Of a stretch of DNA of 64,000 nucleotides, positions 1 to 8,049 are shown one piece after another. The notes below the pieces were generated by a model. It worked only from the letters and a program-made list of their open reading frames with translations, was not told the DNA's origin and did not search any database. The translations under genes and the position numbers were made by a program. This DNA is from Streptomyces lydicus (GTDB lineage: Bacteria; Actinomycetota; Actinomycetes; Streptomycetales; Streptomycetaceae), in contig NZ_RDTE01000003.1 of the NCBI RefSeq assembly GCF_004125265.1, forward strand, positions 1,860,001-1,924,000. The letters run 5' to 3'. Position 1 is the first letter of the stretch; each line of letters opens with the position of its first letter.

Positions 1-440
1 GGGCGGCGGGTCCGCACTGCCCCGGCCCCACGGGTCGGTGGGACGGGCGGAGCGGTGGCGGTGACCTTCAACTGGGTTTTCTGCACCGGTCGGCTGGGGG
101 GTTGAGCGGGAGCCGGCATGGTCTGCAGCAGGTCGTCGAGTGCGGTGACGTAGCCGTCGCGAGCTGCCAGAGCCGCCTCCAGCCACTGGGCGTCCCAGCG
201 CAGGTCCTCGGCGGACAGGGCGCCCATGTCGCCGTCGGCGGCGGTGGCCTCGTGGACGCGATCCCGTACACGAATTACCTGCTCCTCGGCGATGGCGAGG
301 AAGCTGCGCAGCTCCAGTGCGCGTTGCAGTGCGACCGAGGCACCGGGGTGCGCCGCCTGCGCGTACAAGGCGGCGGGACGGGCGCCGAAGGCGTTCTCCA
401 GTGCCTGGTCGCGGCTGGTGGGCTTGGCGATGACGCTCAT
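1..440 (-). CDS. Hypothetical helical protein, cut by the left window edge
   Basis: An open frame of 146 codons starts at ATG 440 and runs off the edge without a stop. The ATG overlaps the stop of the gene upstream in an ATGA arrangement, so the two are probably translated together. The visible part begins MSVIAKPTSRDQALENAF, is rich in Ala, Leu and Glu and looks all-helical to about residue 115, then turns into a Pro/Thr-rich tail. It resembles the other small helical proteins of this element in composition only. No family is recognised and no function is proposed. Confidence 0.7.
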   Translation of the reverse strand, partial: MSVIAKPTSRDQALENAFGARPAALYAQAAHPGASVALQRALELRSFLAIAEEQVIRVRDRVHEATAADGDMGALSAEDLRWDAQWLEAALAARDGYVTALDDLLQTMPAPAQPPSRPVQKTQLKVTATAPPVPPTRGAGAVRTRR

Positions 441-874
441 CGCGACGCCCCCCGCGGGGCAACGCCTCGCAGGCCGGGCAGCCTGGGGGCGGTGGTGGTC
501 AGGGCCGGCGCGCGACGGGCGGCGGGGGATGCACCGCGCCACACGGTTGGGGCGCCGTCGAGGAGGTGGTTCACGACCATGGCGCGGCCGTCCCGGGCGG
601 CGACCGTGGTGTTGACCTGTTGGGCCAGTTCCATGACGGGGTCATCGAGTTCGCCGGGCTGGGTGCCAAGGGCGTCGACAAGCGCGTCCTCGGCGGTGTC
701 GAGTGCGTCCTGGGTTTCGGTGAGCAGGCCGTACCAGCGCACGATCGTCGTGGCCTCGGGGTTGGCCTGTGGCGACGCCGTCACCGCTCGGCGCAGTTCG
801 GCGAGTGGCATCTGGAATCGGTCTTCGATCCGCTCGGTGATGACACCCATGACGTCTTCGCTGAACTCGGTCAC
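437..874 (-). CDS. Hypothetical protein, 145 aa
   Basis: The start is GTG 874, preceded by a good ribosome site (AAGGAG, 6-7 bases upstream). The open frame continues far upstream, but codons before this GTG do not look coding. The N-terminal 90 residues (VTEFSEDVMGVITERIEDRF onward) look helical, and the C-terminus is basic and Ala/Pro-rich. The stop overlaps the next start (ATGA). It lies downstream of the secreted SH3-like gene and may share its transcript. Function unknown. Confidence 0.7.
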   Translation of the reverse strand: MTEFSEDVMGVITERIEDRFQMPLAELRRAVTASPQANPEATTIVRWYGLLTETQDALDTAEDALVDALGTQPGELDDPVMELAQQVNTTVAARDGRAMVVNHLLDGAPTVWRGASPAARRAPALTTTAPRLPGLRGVAPRGASR

Positions 875-978
875 GGGAGGTCTCCTTTCGTTCGCGTCAC
901 GGGGCGGGAAGGCTGCACCGGCAAATCCGTTGTCCTTATGCGGAATTGGCTGCTGGTGCAGGGCTCGGGCTCGCTGAA

Positions 979-1320
979 TTAGTGCAGGCAGGTGTAGACG
1001 ACCGGGTAGACGTAGGTCCCGGAAACCCAGCCCTTTGCTCCGGTGGTCTTGTCCGTGATGTACACCCACTCGCCATACTTCGTGGCCTTGTGGACGGTGA
1101 ACTTGTGACTGCGGTACAGAACACCGAGCGCGGTGGACTTCGACGATGCCTTCGATCGGATGGTGACGGCGCTGGCGTGGTGCACCTTGTACGGGTCCGT
1201 CTTGTGGCAGGAGTCGGAGGCAACGGCCGGGGCTGCGGCGCTGGCGGCCGGAGCAGTGACGGCAGGCAGGGCGATAGCCGCGGTTACAGCTGCGACAGCG
1301 GCAATGCGGGAGAGGCGCAA
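979..1320 (-). CDS. Small secreted SH3-like protein
   Basis: This 113-residue protein starts at TTG 1320 behind an AGGAAA ribosome site. Residues 1-29 form a classical Sec signal peptide (basic MRLSR, long Ala/Val stretch, ASA cleavage site). The mature part of about 80 residues contains VTIRSKASSKSTALGVL, HKFTVHK and GEWVYITDKTTGAKGWV. This is the pattern of bacterial SH3 (SH3b) domains of exported actinobacterial proteins. Two cysteines (near the mature N-terminus and in the terminal TCLH) could form a disulfide. It probably acts outside the membrane, perhaps at the wall during transfer. The palindromic promoter lies about 90 bases upstream. Confidence 0.8.
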   Translation of the reverse strand: MRLSRIAAVAAVTAAIALPAVTAPAASAAAPAVASDSCHKTDPYKVHHASAVTIRSKASSKSTALGVLYRSHKFTVHKATKYGEWVYITDKTTGAKGWVSGTYVYPVVYTCLH

Positions 1321-1411
1321 GGGGATTTCCTAACAGTTGAGTGGAGTTGGCGAGGGAACGCGAAAGTGGACCCGCGCTGTTGCCGTTCGGGCCAAGAACA
1401 AGAATCCGGAG

Positions 1412-1448
1412 AATCCCCGGTTTCGGTAACCGGGGATTGCGTGCTATG
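1412..1448 (-). promoter_or_regulatory. Palindromic promoter element, copy A
   Basis: A perfect inverted repeat occupies 1412-1438: 11-base arms AATCCCCGGTT and AACCGGGGATT around a 5-base centre. Read on the minus strand it lies 7 bases after the -10-like hexamer CATAGC (1443-1448), so it would sit at or just after the transcription start of the secreted SH3-like gene. The flank TTCTCCGGAT is shared with copies B and D. Confidence 0.65.
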
Positions 1449-1520
1449 TTCCGCCCCGCCTCCCCCAGCGCTGGCATTTCGCCAGCAGGAAAAGGGGGGA
1501 GCGGTGAGGTGCCCGTGAGT

Positions 1521-2294
1521 TCACCGGCCCAGTCCGCGCGGCGGTGCGGGGCGTACCGGCAGCGCGGGGATACCGGTAATGGTGTGGTGGGTCGCCAGTG
1601 AGGCGGTGGGCAGCGGGATCTCCTCACCGCGCCAGTGGCCCTCCCACCACTGAGTGGCCGCCTCGAAGGTCTCGAAGCCGCCCTCGCGCAGGGTGTGCGT
1701 CCAGGCGTCGAAGTCGACCTCTTTGAGAAGCACGCGGAAGGGCAGCGGCGCCTTCTCGTCGAGAGCACGCAGCAGCACGGTGATCTCGATCGGATCGTCG
1801 TCGTGCGTGTAGCTGGTCAGCAGGGCGAAGTGGTCGCCGTCACTGCGCAGCCGCTTCTCCAAGGCTCGGGTGGCCTGGTTGGCGGGTGTGGTTCCGATGC
1901 CGTCGGCGAGGAGGATCTCCTCCTCGGGGCAGCCGCGGGCGATCAGCCAGGACTGGGCCATGGACGGCAGCGGCAGCATCTGGTGAGTGAAGCGGAAGGT
2001 GTGTGCTGCCGTGTCGCGCTTGAGGTGGAGGGCGACGAGCTGCGGTTCCCCCGGGATGCCCCAGGTGACGGCACGGTTGTGCATCACGTAGAAGCTGTGC
2101 TCGCCGTCTTCGGTGTGGTGCTCGGCAAGCAGGGTGAAGTCGTGCTGCTCGATTTCGATGTGCTGCCAGAACTGGTCGGCGACGTGCTTGTTGATGGCCT
2201 CGTAGCCGTCGAGGCGGAAGTCCGGTTCGGAGGGGGGCATCGGTACTTTCGGTTCGGCAACGCCATCGGTCTGTGGGCAGGTGACGGGCGCCAT
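1521..2294 (-). CDS. Hypothetical protein, 257 aa
   Basis: The start ATG 2294 directly follows the TGA of the upstream gene, indicating coupling; an internal ATG (MPPSEPDFRLDGYEAINKH) about 17 codons in is an alternative. The sequence is an ordinary soluble alpha/beta mix with many aromatic residues (QHDFTLLAEHHTEDGEHSFY, WLIARGCPEEEILL). No signal peptide, membrane segment or catalytic motif is visible, and I do not recognise the family. It appears to be the last gene of the minus-strand operon that begins at 5341. Confidence 0.75.
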   Translation of the reverse strand: MAPVTCPQTDGVAEPKVPMPPSEPDFRLDGYEAINKHVADQFWQHIEIEQHDFTLLAEHHTEDGEHSFYVMHNRAVTWGIPGEPQLVALHLKRDTAAHTFRFTHQMLPLPSMAQSWLIARGCPEEEILLADGIGTTPANQATRALEKRLRSDGDHFALLTSYTHDDDPIEITVLLRALDEKAPLPFRVLLKEVDFDAWTHTLREGGFETFEAATQWWEGHWRGEEIPLPTASLATHHTITGIPALPVRPAPPRGLGR

Positions 2295-2984
2295 TCAGCG
2301 GCGCAGGTGTGCGGGAGCAGGTGAAGCCGCCGGTCGGGGCGGCGGCGTGGTGCTGGGTGGGCCTGCGCGGCGCGGGGCGGCCAGGACAGTCCGGCCGGCG
2401 TCGGTGAGCGTGACGGGCTGTCCGGCGTGCACCGGGCGGGAGGTGTCACGGTCCACGAGCCCGCTCTCCTGCAGGCGCTGGAGCTGGGCGTAGGGGATGC
2501 GCGTACGCGATCGGGTCGCCACCGCGAGCCGGTGGGTGGCGAGGTTCTGGTGCAGCTTGGCGCCCTGGGCGATAGCGAGCAGGGCCGCGATGTCCTTCGC
2601 CGGCACCTGCCGTGGCCCCTGCCGCGGCGGGGCGGCCTCGATCGGACGCAGTGCAGCCGCAGTCTTGCCTTGCTGCACGTCCCGTTCGTCGATCGCGGCG
2701 GCCAGCTGGTCCACCGACCGCTCGATCCGGGCCAACAGCGCATGATCGACGGGGAACTCGCCGGAGGCCAGGCGGGCGAGTCGGGTGCGGTGGAAGGTGA
2801 CGTCTCGCTCGGCCCGTACGAGATCGCGGTGGGCGTCCGCCACGGCAGAATGCGCCGCGTCGAGGAGACCGTCGTCGCGATACCGCCCCAGCTCATCGAG
2901 GCGGTGGCCCACAGCGTTCTCGATCCGGTGATCGAGGGCCGTGGACGTCTGCCGGGCAGGCCAAGGTGTAGGGGATGAGGTCAA
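2295..2984 (-). CDS. Coiled-coil protein with C-terminal winged-helix-like domain
   Basis: The frame is open to 3326, but coding character starts at TTG 2984, whose codon overlaps the stop of the GNAT gene (TTGA); this start gives 229 aa. Residues about 15-120 form long charged helices (DAHRDLVRAERDVTFHRTRL), probably a coiled coil. Residues about 128-195 resemble a small winged helix (PYAQLQRLQESGLVDRD, then VTLTDAGRTVL). The C-terminal domain of the protein at 39987-40811 has the same layout. A DNA-binding role is inferred from that pattern only. Confidence 0.7.
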   Translation of the reverse strand: MTSSPTPWPARQTSTALDHRIENAVGHRLDELGRYRDDGLLDAAHSAVADAHRDLVRAERDVTFHRTRLARLASGEFPVDHALLARIERSVDQLAAAIDERDVQQGKTAAALRPIEAAPPRQGPRQVPAKDIAALLAIAQGAKLHQNLATHRLAVATRSRTRIPYAQLQRLQESGLVDRDTSRPVHAGQPVTLTDAGRTVLAAPRRAGPPSTTPPPRPAASPAPAHLRR

Positions 2985-3454
2985 GGCGAAGCGGCTTCGG
3001 TAGACGGGCGGGGGTCGGAAACGAGGGCGTCCAATGCGACGCGGACCTCGACGTACGGGCCTTCGCGGGTGCGCTGCACAGGCCCCAGACACTCCGTGAG
3101 ACGGAGCATCGGGGCATTGGATGCCTGCGTGTACGCGGTGAGGGTGTGTGCTCCGCGTGTGCGAGCGATCCCGGCCGCCTGCAGGGCCAGGGCTGTTCCG
3201 ATGCCCTGACGGTGGCGGTCGTCGGCGACTTGCAGTCCGAGGTCGGCGACGCCGGGCTCCCCGCTGACGGGGCCGACGCAGACGAGGGCCAGGGGGCGCT
3301 CGTCTGCGTCGAACCCGATCCAGCATTCGGACTGGGTGAGAAGCCGTGTCAGGTCACGGGGCGTGAGGTGGGTTCGCCCCCAGCGGCGCAACAGGTTCTG
3401 TTCGGAACACCGGGCATGGAAGCCGGCGACCAGGTCCCAATCCGCCGCCGTCAC
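2981..3454 (-). CDS. GNAT-family N-acetyltransferase
   Basis: This 157-residue protein has the GNAT fold. It opens with TAADWDLVAGFHARCSEQNL, typical of acetyltransferases fused to or related to acetyl-CoA synthetase-like proteins. The acetyl-CoA binding motif A is LGLQVADDRHRQGIGTAL (RHRQGIG in place of the usual RGKGIG), followed by a helix and a final strand. The start is taken as GTG 3454; only CTG codons are available further upstream in the open frame. The substrate cannot be told from sequence. It sits inside a tightly packed operon and overlaps the next gene by four bases. Confidence 0.85.
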   Translation of the reverse strand: MTAADWDLVAGFHARCSEQNLLRRWGRTHLTPRDLTRLLTQSECWIGFDADERPLALVCVGPVSGEPGVADLGLQVADDRHRQGIGTALALQAAGIARTRGAHTLTAYTQASNAPMLRLTECLGPVQRTREGPYVEVRVALDALVSDPRPSTEAASP

Positions 3455-3483
3455 CAGGCGAGTACGTGCGAGGGCAGGGTGTG

Positions 3484-4203
3484 TCAGCAGGAGCAGTTCG
3501 GGCGGGCGGCCAGCAGGTCGCTGCGCCGGTAGGCGCGGTAGCGGCTGCCGTCGGCGGCACGCGGCTTACGGGGCTGGACTCCGTAGGGGCGTAGGAGCAG
3601 GGCGAGTCGGATCGGGGTGAGGTCGGCGTAGCGCCAGCGCTCCTCGGCCTCGCCCGGCAGTTCGCGCACGCTTGAGACCAGTTCCGTAGTGCTGACGTAG
3701 TCCACTGCGCCCAGGGCGTCGAAGGCGTCAAGGCAGGCGTGGATGATCGTCTGCGGGCGGCTCGGGCAGGACAGGAATTCCTCGCACGCCTCCTCCGGGA
3801 GGTCTTCGATGTCCTCCAGGCCCTCCAGATCTTCGAAGCCGTCGAAGTCCTCGTAGTCGTCGACATCAGGGTCGAAGTCGGGCTCCTCGTCCTCCGCTGG
3901 GTCGTACACGCCCGGCACTTCGGGCTCACCTGCGGCGGCACGGCTGCAGGAGGCGGACAGCAGGGCGTTCAACTCGACACCCGCTGCCATCCGTTCGACC
4001 AGCAGGTCGGTCAGCGTGTCCAGCCGCTCGGCGGCACTGACAGCGGGAAGATCGGCGGCGGACAGCTCGGCGAGCTGCCGGTCGAGTTCCTGGATCTCGA
4101 CGGCCACGTCGAGGATGGCGCGGTGGTGCGGGTTCTCGGTGTCCTCGGCCGGCGCCAGGACGGCGGCGGCGACCTGGTCGATCAGGGTGGGGAACTGCTT
4201 CAA
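3484..4203 (-). CDS. Acidic protein with DUF3631-like C-terminal domain
   Basis: The 239-residue protein starts at TTG 4203, overlapping the stop of the toxin-like gene (TTGA). Residues 1-85 are helical. Residues about 95-140 are extremely acidic (DPAEDEEPDFDPDVDDYEDF). Residues about 165-239 (VSTTELVSSVRELPGEAEER, then LTPIRLALLLRPYGVQPRK and YRAYRRSDLLAA) match the C-terminal winged-helix region of DUF3631 proteins from phages and plasmids. The usual ATPase part is missing, so this is at most the DNA-binding tail on a different N-terminus. Confidence 0.65.
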   Translation of the reverse strand: MKQFPTLIDQVAAAVLAPAEDTENPHHRAILDVAVEIQELDRQLAELSAADLPAVSAAERLDTLTDLLVERMAAGVELNALLSASCSRAAAGEPEVPGVYDPAEDEEPDFDPDVDDYEDFDGFEDLEGLEDIEDLPEEACEEFLSCPSRPQTIIHACLDAFDALGAVDYVSTTELVSSVRELPGEAEERWRYADLTPIRLALLLRPYGVQPRKPRAADGSRYRAYRRSDLLAARPNCSC

Positions 4204-4691
4204 CGAACGGGGCCCTTCAGGGTCGGGGATAGTGCGGGTCGGGGAAGGCCGGGCATCGCGGAAGGCGGTGGTCCCGGCTTGGGAACGGGCTGGCGGGTGG
4301 CCAGTTGCGGTGAGCGGGTGCGGGCGGCGTGGGTGCGCTCACCCATGGGCGGTCGGCTGATGCCGAGGCGGGCGCGGGCCGTGTCGTACACGTCGTGCGC
4401 TTCGCGTGGGCGTACGGCCAACACGTGGATCTCGGTGGTGTGCGTGGAGTTCGCCGGTGCCCGCCGCTGGGCGTAGACGATGCGCCAGGCGTTGCGGTGA
4501 TCGACGTAGACCTTGCGGCATCCGGCGAGGTCACGGGTGAGCTTGGCGCCGAACAGACGGGCGCTGACGACCTCTTGAAGCTGGGCGAGTGCCAGGTCGC
4601 GGATGTCGCTGGGGGCCGCCAGGAGGTCGTTCAGAGCGCGGGGGTCGAAGGAGAGGCCGAAGGCCGGCGGCCGTATCTCGCCGCCGGTCAT
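4200..4691 (-). CDS. RelE/ParE-like toxin-family protein
   Basis: ATG 4691 overlaps the stop of the DUF4913 gene (ATGA). Residues about 10-100 have the RelE/ParE pattern: a helix pair (LNDLLAAPSDIRDLALAQLQ), a basic strand (CRKVYVDHRNAWRIVYAQRR) and a closing strand (TEIHVLAVRPREAHDVYDTA). The basic residues are those expected of a ribosome-dependent RNase or gyrase toxin, but family membership does not settle the target. A Pro-rich tail of about 50 residues is an extension. No canonical antitoxin is adjacent; the acidic neighbour at 3484-4203 or the DUF4913 protein could take that role, which is inference. Confidence 0.7.
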   Translation of the reverse strand: MTGGEIRPPAFGLSFDPRALNDLLAAPSDIRDLALAQLQEVVSARLFGAKLTRDLAGCRKVYVDHRNAWRIVYAQRRAPANSTHTTEIHVLAVRPREAHDVYDTARARLGISRPPMGERTHAARTRSPQLATRQPVPKPGPPPSAMPGLPRPALSPTLKGPVR

Positions 4692-5341
4692 CCGACGGCC
4701 TGGCCTGGCTCGCCGTCCTCTTCGGAATTCTCCTTGGCGGAGGTGGCGGTCCGGTTCGAGGGCGGCGGGCCGGGCAGCAGGCGGTGGGCGGGCCGGTCCG
4801 GATCCGTCATGCACGCCGACAGCGGTCCGCCGGCAGCCCGGATGGTGGCCATGGCATGGGTGAGGAAGTCCCGGTGCCAGACGAACAGCCCGGACAGTCC
4901 GGCTTCGGCGTCCTTGTGCTGCTGGTAGGCCAGCCACAGGGCGTGCAGCCAGGCAACGACATCGGCGTGCTCCTGCCACTGCTCACACCACGGCGCCGCG
5001 GTCGTGACCTCCGCCCCGTAGACCCGGACGAGAAAGTCATCGACCCAGTCGGACAACGCGTCAAGCTCGTCCTCGTACTCCTCGCCCTCCAGCTCAAGGA
5101 TCGGTCGGGGCTCGGGTGGGGCGGCCTGCGGCGGCAGTCCCGCGAATCCTGGCATGCCGAAGGCACCGAACGGTGAGTTCTCAGGCGCAGGTGCGGAAGA
5201 GAGGCTGTCGATCTGTCGGGCCTGCTCTGCGGACCGGTCCAGCAGCTTGCGCACACTCGCCTCGATACTGTCCAGATCCGAGTCCGGCAGCCGAACCGGT
5301 TCCCCCTCCCCGCCCTCCGGCGGATTTATGGATTCAGGCAC
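4688..5341 (-). CDS. DUF4913-family protein
   Basis: GTG 5341 is chosen because of the strong AAGGAGG site upstream, although the frame is open to 5398. It gives 217 aa. Residues about 75-180 (EYEDELDALSDWVDDFLVRV, WCEQWQEHADVVAWLHALW, GLSGLFVWHRDFLTHAMATI) fit DUF4913, a family of actinobacterial plasmids and conjugative elements. The N-terminus is polar and the C-terminus disordered. It is the first gene of the minus-strand operon reaching to about 1521, and palindromic promoter B lies about 65 bases upstream. Molecular role unknown. Confidence 0.8.
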   Translation of the reverse strand: MPESINPPEGGEGEPVRLPDSDLDSIEASVRKLLDRSAEQARQIDSLSSAPAPENSPFGAFGMPGFAGLPPQAAPPEPRPILELEGEEYEDELDALSDWVDDFLVRVYGAEVTTAAPWCEQWQEHADVVAWLHALWLAYQQHKDAEAGLSGLFVWHRDFLTHAMATIRAAGGPLSACMTDPDRPAHRLLPGPPPSNRTATSAKENSEEDGEPGQAVG

Positions 5342-5404
5342 GAAAAGGTCCTCCTTGGAGCGGCAGCCCCCTAGAGCGTGAATTGCGGATCCAACCATCC
5401 GGAG

Positions 5405-5441
5405 AATCCCCGGTTTCGGTAACCGGGACTTCCCTGCTATA
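5405..5441 (-). promoter_or_regulatory. Palindromic promoter element, copy B
   Basis: The core at 5405-5430 repeats copy A with one G missing from the right arm (CCCCGGTT, centre, AACCGGGA). On the minus strand TATAGC (5436-5441) forms a good -10 box 8 bases before the palindrome. It is placed to drive the DUF4913 operon starting at 5341. Confidence 0.65.
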
Positions 5442-5512
5442 ACGCCTCGTGCGACACGGCCAGGGCATGTAGGAAGACGCGGCGAAGATCATCCCGCGCG
5501 ACAGGGTGAAAC

Positions 5513-6412
5513 TCAGGACGCGAGGGTCAAATCGTCCTGTGTGAGCGTCTGTTCCTGGGTTTCGGTGAGCCGGTCGGTGGCGATCTCGGCGTAGTGCTTG
5601 GTCTTCTCGATACCGATGAAATCTCGGCCTTCCAGCAGCGCGGCGACGCCCGTCGAGCCGGAGCCGCAGGTGAAGTCGAGCACGGTCCCGCCCGGCGGGG
5701 CGATCTGGACCAGCTCACGCATGACGGAGACCGGCTTCTGCGTGATGTGCTGGCGCGCCTTGCCGCTGGGCTGCGAGGCGCTGTAGAGGCCGGGCAGGTA
5801 GACCGGGTTCCGGGAGGCGTCGATCGGCCCGTTGCTGGCCCAGACGATGAATTCGCAGTTCTGCGTGAAGCGCCCCTTCTGTGGCCTGGCCTGGGGCTTG
5901 TGCCAGGCGAGCACGCCGCGCCACAGCCAGCCGGCGGCCTGGAGAGCGTCCGTGGTGATCGGCAGCTGACGCCAGTCGGTGAAGATCAGCGCGGTGCCGC
6001 CGACCTTGGTGAGCCGAAGTGCCTCGGTCATGGTCTGGGTCAGCCAGAAGCCGTAGCTCCTCTGGTCCATGTTCTCGCCGGTGAAGTCCGGCAGCTCATG
6101 TCCGGCGTCGGCGGAGGTGTACTTCTGTCGTGCGCTGCGGGAGGTGCGCTCCTTGGCTGTCCGCCCGCCACTGTTATACGGGGGGTCTGTGATGACGGAG
6201 TCGACACAGCCGTCCGGCAGGCCGGCGAGGACGCCGAGCGCGTCGCCCTGATGCAGGGAAAAAGGCAAAGAGGTACCCCAATTCGGGTCGGGTGAGGTGA
6301 GGGAGAGAAGCTCCGGGTCGCCCGGATATCCCGCGGGACCGAATGCGGGCAGGAAGGCACCGCGGTCCGCGCAGCGGGAAGGGCGAGGGGAGGAGCCAAA
6401 ACTGTAGGGCAC
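5513..6412 (-). CDS. DNA adenine/cytosine N-methyltransferase
   Basis: This 299-residue protein has both amino-methyltransferase motifs in beta-class order: catalytic DPPY at residues 76-79 (SVITDPPYNSGG) and the AdoMet loop near 245-255 (LDFTCGSGSTGVAALLEG). The target recognition region lies between, ending in HITQKPVSVMRELV. Such enzymes methylate adenine N6 or cytosine N4; the specificity is not readable. About 40 N-terminal residues are atypical and a later start is possible. There is no cognate nuclease nearby, so an orphan self-protection or regulatory methylase is likely. It diverges from the conjugation operon and has palindrome copy C upstream. Confidence 0.88.
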   Translation of the reverse strand: MPYSFGSSPRPSRCADRGAFLPAFGPAGYPGDPELLSLTSPDPNWGTSLPFSLHQGDALGVLAGLPDGCVDSVITDPPYNSGGRTAKERTSRSARQKYTSADAGHELPDFTGENMDQRSYGFWLTQTMTEALRLTKVGGTALIFTDWRQLPITTDALQAAGWLWRGVLAWHKPQARPQKGRFTQNCEFIVWASNGPIDASRNPVYLPGLYSASQPSGKARQHITQKPVSVMRELVQIAPPGGTVLDFTCGSGSTGVAALLEGRDFIGIEKTKHYAEIATDRLTETQEQTLTQDDLTLAS

Positions 6413-6717
6413 GATCCCCGGTTGAGCGCTATCGCCGCCGAAAGCCCCGGAATTGAGCCTTGATCACGAACGATTTCGGCAACCGGGGATCCGCCCTTAC
6501 TGTTTTGGAACTGCCCGGCGAACACCGCCGATGGCGCATCCCCGCTCCTGCTCTCGTGGAGGCATCCCCATGTCCTGGCACACCTGACCCGACGCCCGTA
6601 CAGGTGCGAGCGGCAACTCGCACACGTGCATCAGGGCCCCGATTCACCCACCACCCGGCTGTTGCGCCCTTTCCTCAACGACGCACGCGCTGCCGGGACT
6701 TCACCAAGGACCTCGTT
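6413..6717. other. Intergenic region between divergent genes
   Basis: The 380 bases between the methyltransferase and the conjugation operon hold palindrome copy C and an extra half-site. Open frames here have no convincing codon bias. The plus-strand promoter of the conjugation operon should lie here or just downstream, but I cannot place it with confidence. Confidence 0.5.
6472..6501 (-). promoter_or_regulatory. Palindromic promoter element, degenerate copy C
   Basis: AACCGGGGATCC at 6481-6492 keeps one arm; the other arm is mutated (GATTTCGGC). On the minus strand the -10-like AGTAAG (6496-6501) lies 7 bases upstream, the spacing seen in the other four copies. It faces the methyltransferase gene. 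An isolated half-site CCCCGGTT at 6415-6422 could pair with it across about 60 bases. Confidence 0.5.
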
Positions 6718-6795
6718 GTGACACCGCTCTACTCACCCCTGCCCGCAACCCGTCCGCCGGACCGTGACCGCCTGCCGGGAGGCGGACCGGATTGA
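6718..6795 (+). CDS. Possible short leader ORF, 25 aa
   Basis: GTG 6718 follows AAGGA by 7 bases and opens a 25-codon frame (VTPLYSPLPATRPPDRDRLP and a short tail). Its TGA overlaps the TTG start of the wall hydrolase (TTGA), the same coupling seen across the element. It may simply feed ribosomes to the downstream TTG. It is too short to judge by composition. Confidence 0.35.
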   Translation: MTPLYSPLPATRPPDRDRLPGGGPD

Positions 6796-7910
6796 AGGGC
6801 ATAGCCGCCTGCATCGGCGTCGTCGTCCTCTCTCCGTTCCTGCTCGCCGGCACCTCCCTGATGATGGCGTCCTCCAGCGAAGCCGCCGCCACGTCCCTCA
6901 GCGGATGCCTGACCGGCAACACCGACGAGGTGACCAGCAACGTCGCCAAGATCCTTGACGGCGCTGACGGCAAGCACGTCCGCATCCAGGGCCTCGTCCT
7001 GCCGGCCGAGCAAGTCCCCAACGCTCAGACCATCGTGGCCACCGGCCTCAGCCTCGACGTGCCCGCCAAGGGGCAGATCATCGCGCTGGCCACCGCGATG
7101 CAGGAGTCACGGCTGCGCAACCTCAATTACGGCGACCGCGACAGCCTCGGCCTCTTCCAACAGCGCCCGTCCCAGGGCTGGGGTACCGCGCAGCAGATCC
7201 GTGACCCGGTCCACGCGAGCGAGCGCTTCTACAAGGCCCTGCTCAAGATCGACGGCTGGCAGCAGATGAAGGTCACCCAAGCCGCCCAGGCCGTCCAGAA
7301 GTCGGGCAAGCCCGACGCATACGCGCAATGGGAGGACCTCTCCACCGCGTTGCAGAAGGCCATCGCCAAGACGTTCCCGAACGCCGGCAAGAACGCGTCC
7401 GCCAAGGACCACGGCAAGAAGTCCGTAGCCAGCGGCACAGGGTGTGTGCCGGACAAGGACGGCACCTCCTTCGGGCGGATCCCCGAGGGCAAGGTCCCGA
7501 AGGGCTACAAGATCCCCAAGGGCACGGACCCCAAGGCCCGCAAGGCCATCGAGTGGGCGATGCGCCAGCTCGGCACGCCCTACCAGTGGGGCGGGTCCTG
7601 CACCGACGCCCACGGCCCCGACCCGATGGGTCGCTGCGACTGCAGCTCGCTGATGGAGCAGGCGTACGCCCACGCGGGCGTCAAGCTCACCCGCACCACC
7701 TACACGCAGGTGGGCGAGGGCAAGGCCGTCTCGGCGAAGCACCTGAAGCCCGGTGACCTGATCTTTAGCCGCGGCAGCGCCGCCCGGCCCGAGCACGTCG
7801 GCATGGCGCTGGGCGAGGGCCTCGTGATCGAGGCGCCGCGCACATCGAAACCGGTCCGGATCACCCCGATCAAGGACTGGGACGTCCTCGCCGTCCGCCG
7901 CGTCCTCTGA
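6792..7910 (+). CDS. Conjugation-associated peptidoglycan hydrolase: transglycosylase-like plus NlpC/P60
   Basis: The protein has 372 residues from TTG 6792 (GGGAGG site upstream). Residues 1-30 are a signal or membrane anchor (MKGIAACIGVVVLSPFLLAG). Residues about 75-180 form a lysozyme-like domain with probable catalytic Glu105 in ATAMQESRLRN and the motif DSLGLFQQRPSQGWG. Residues about 250-372 are an NlpC/P60 domain with catalytic Cys284 (RCDCSSLM) and His335 (PEHVGMAL). Together they would cleave glycan strands and stem peptides to open the wall for the transfer channel, the VirB1 role. It is the first clear gene of the transfer operon. Confidence 0.9.
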   Translation: MKGIAACIGVVVLSPFLLAGTSLMMASSSEAAATSLSGCLTGNTDEVTSNVAKILDGADGKHVRIQGLVLPAEQVPNAQTIVATGLSLDVPAKGQIIALATAMQESRLRNLNYGDRDSLGLFQQRPSQGWGTAQQIRDPVHASERFYKALLKIDGWQQMKVTQAAQAVQKSGKPDAYAQWEDLSTALQKAIAKTFPNAGKNASAKDHGKKSVASGTGCVPDKDGTSFGRIPEGKVPKGYKIPKGTDPKARKAIEWAMRQLGTPYQWGGSCTDAHGPDPMGRCDCSSLMEQAYAHAGVKLTRTTYTQVGEGKAVSAKHLKPGDLIFSRGSAARPEHVGMALGEGLVIEAPRTSKPVRITPIKDWDVLAVRRVL

Positions 7911-8049
7911 CGCCGCGCGCCGTCCGGACACCTCCCGGGCCGCGCCGCCGGGCCCTCTTCTCGCGCCGCGAGCGCCCCCTCTCCTCCCCCTTTCTTCCCT
8001 TCCGCCGGCCCCTGCACGGCCTGCGCACGCAAGGAGCCCCGCCACACCT

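Noticed and set aside
102..977. Plus-strand frame of 291 residues
   Set aside because: It is antisense to the coupled minus-strand genes at 1-440 and 437-874, which have ribosome sites and overlaps.
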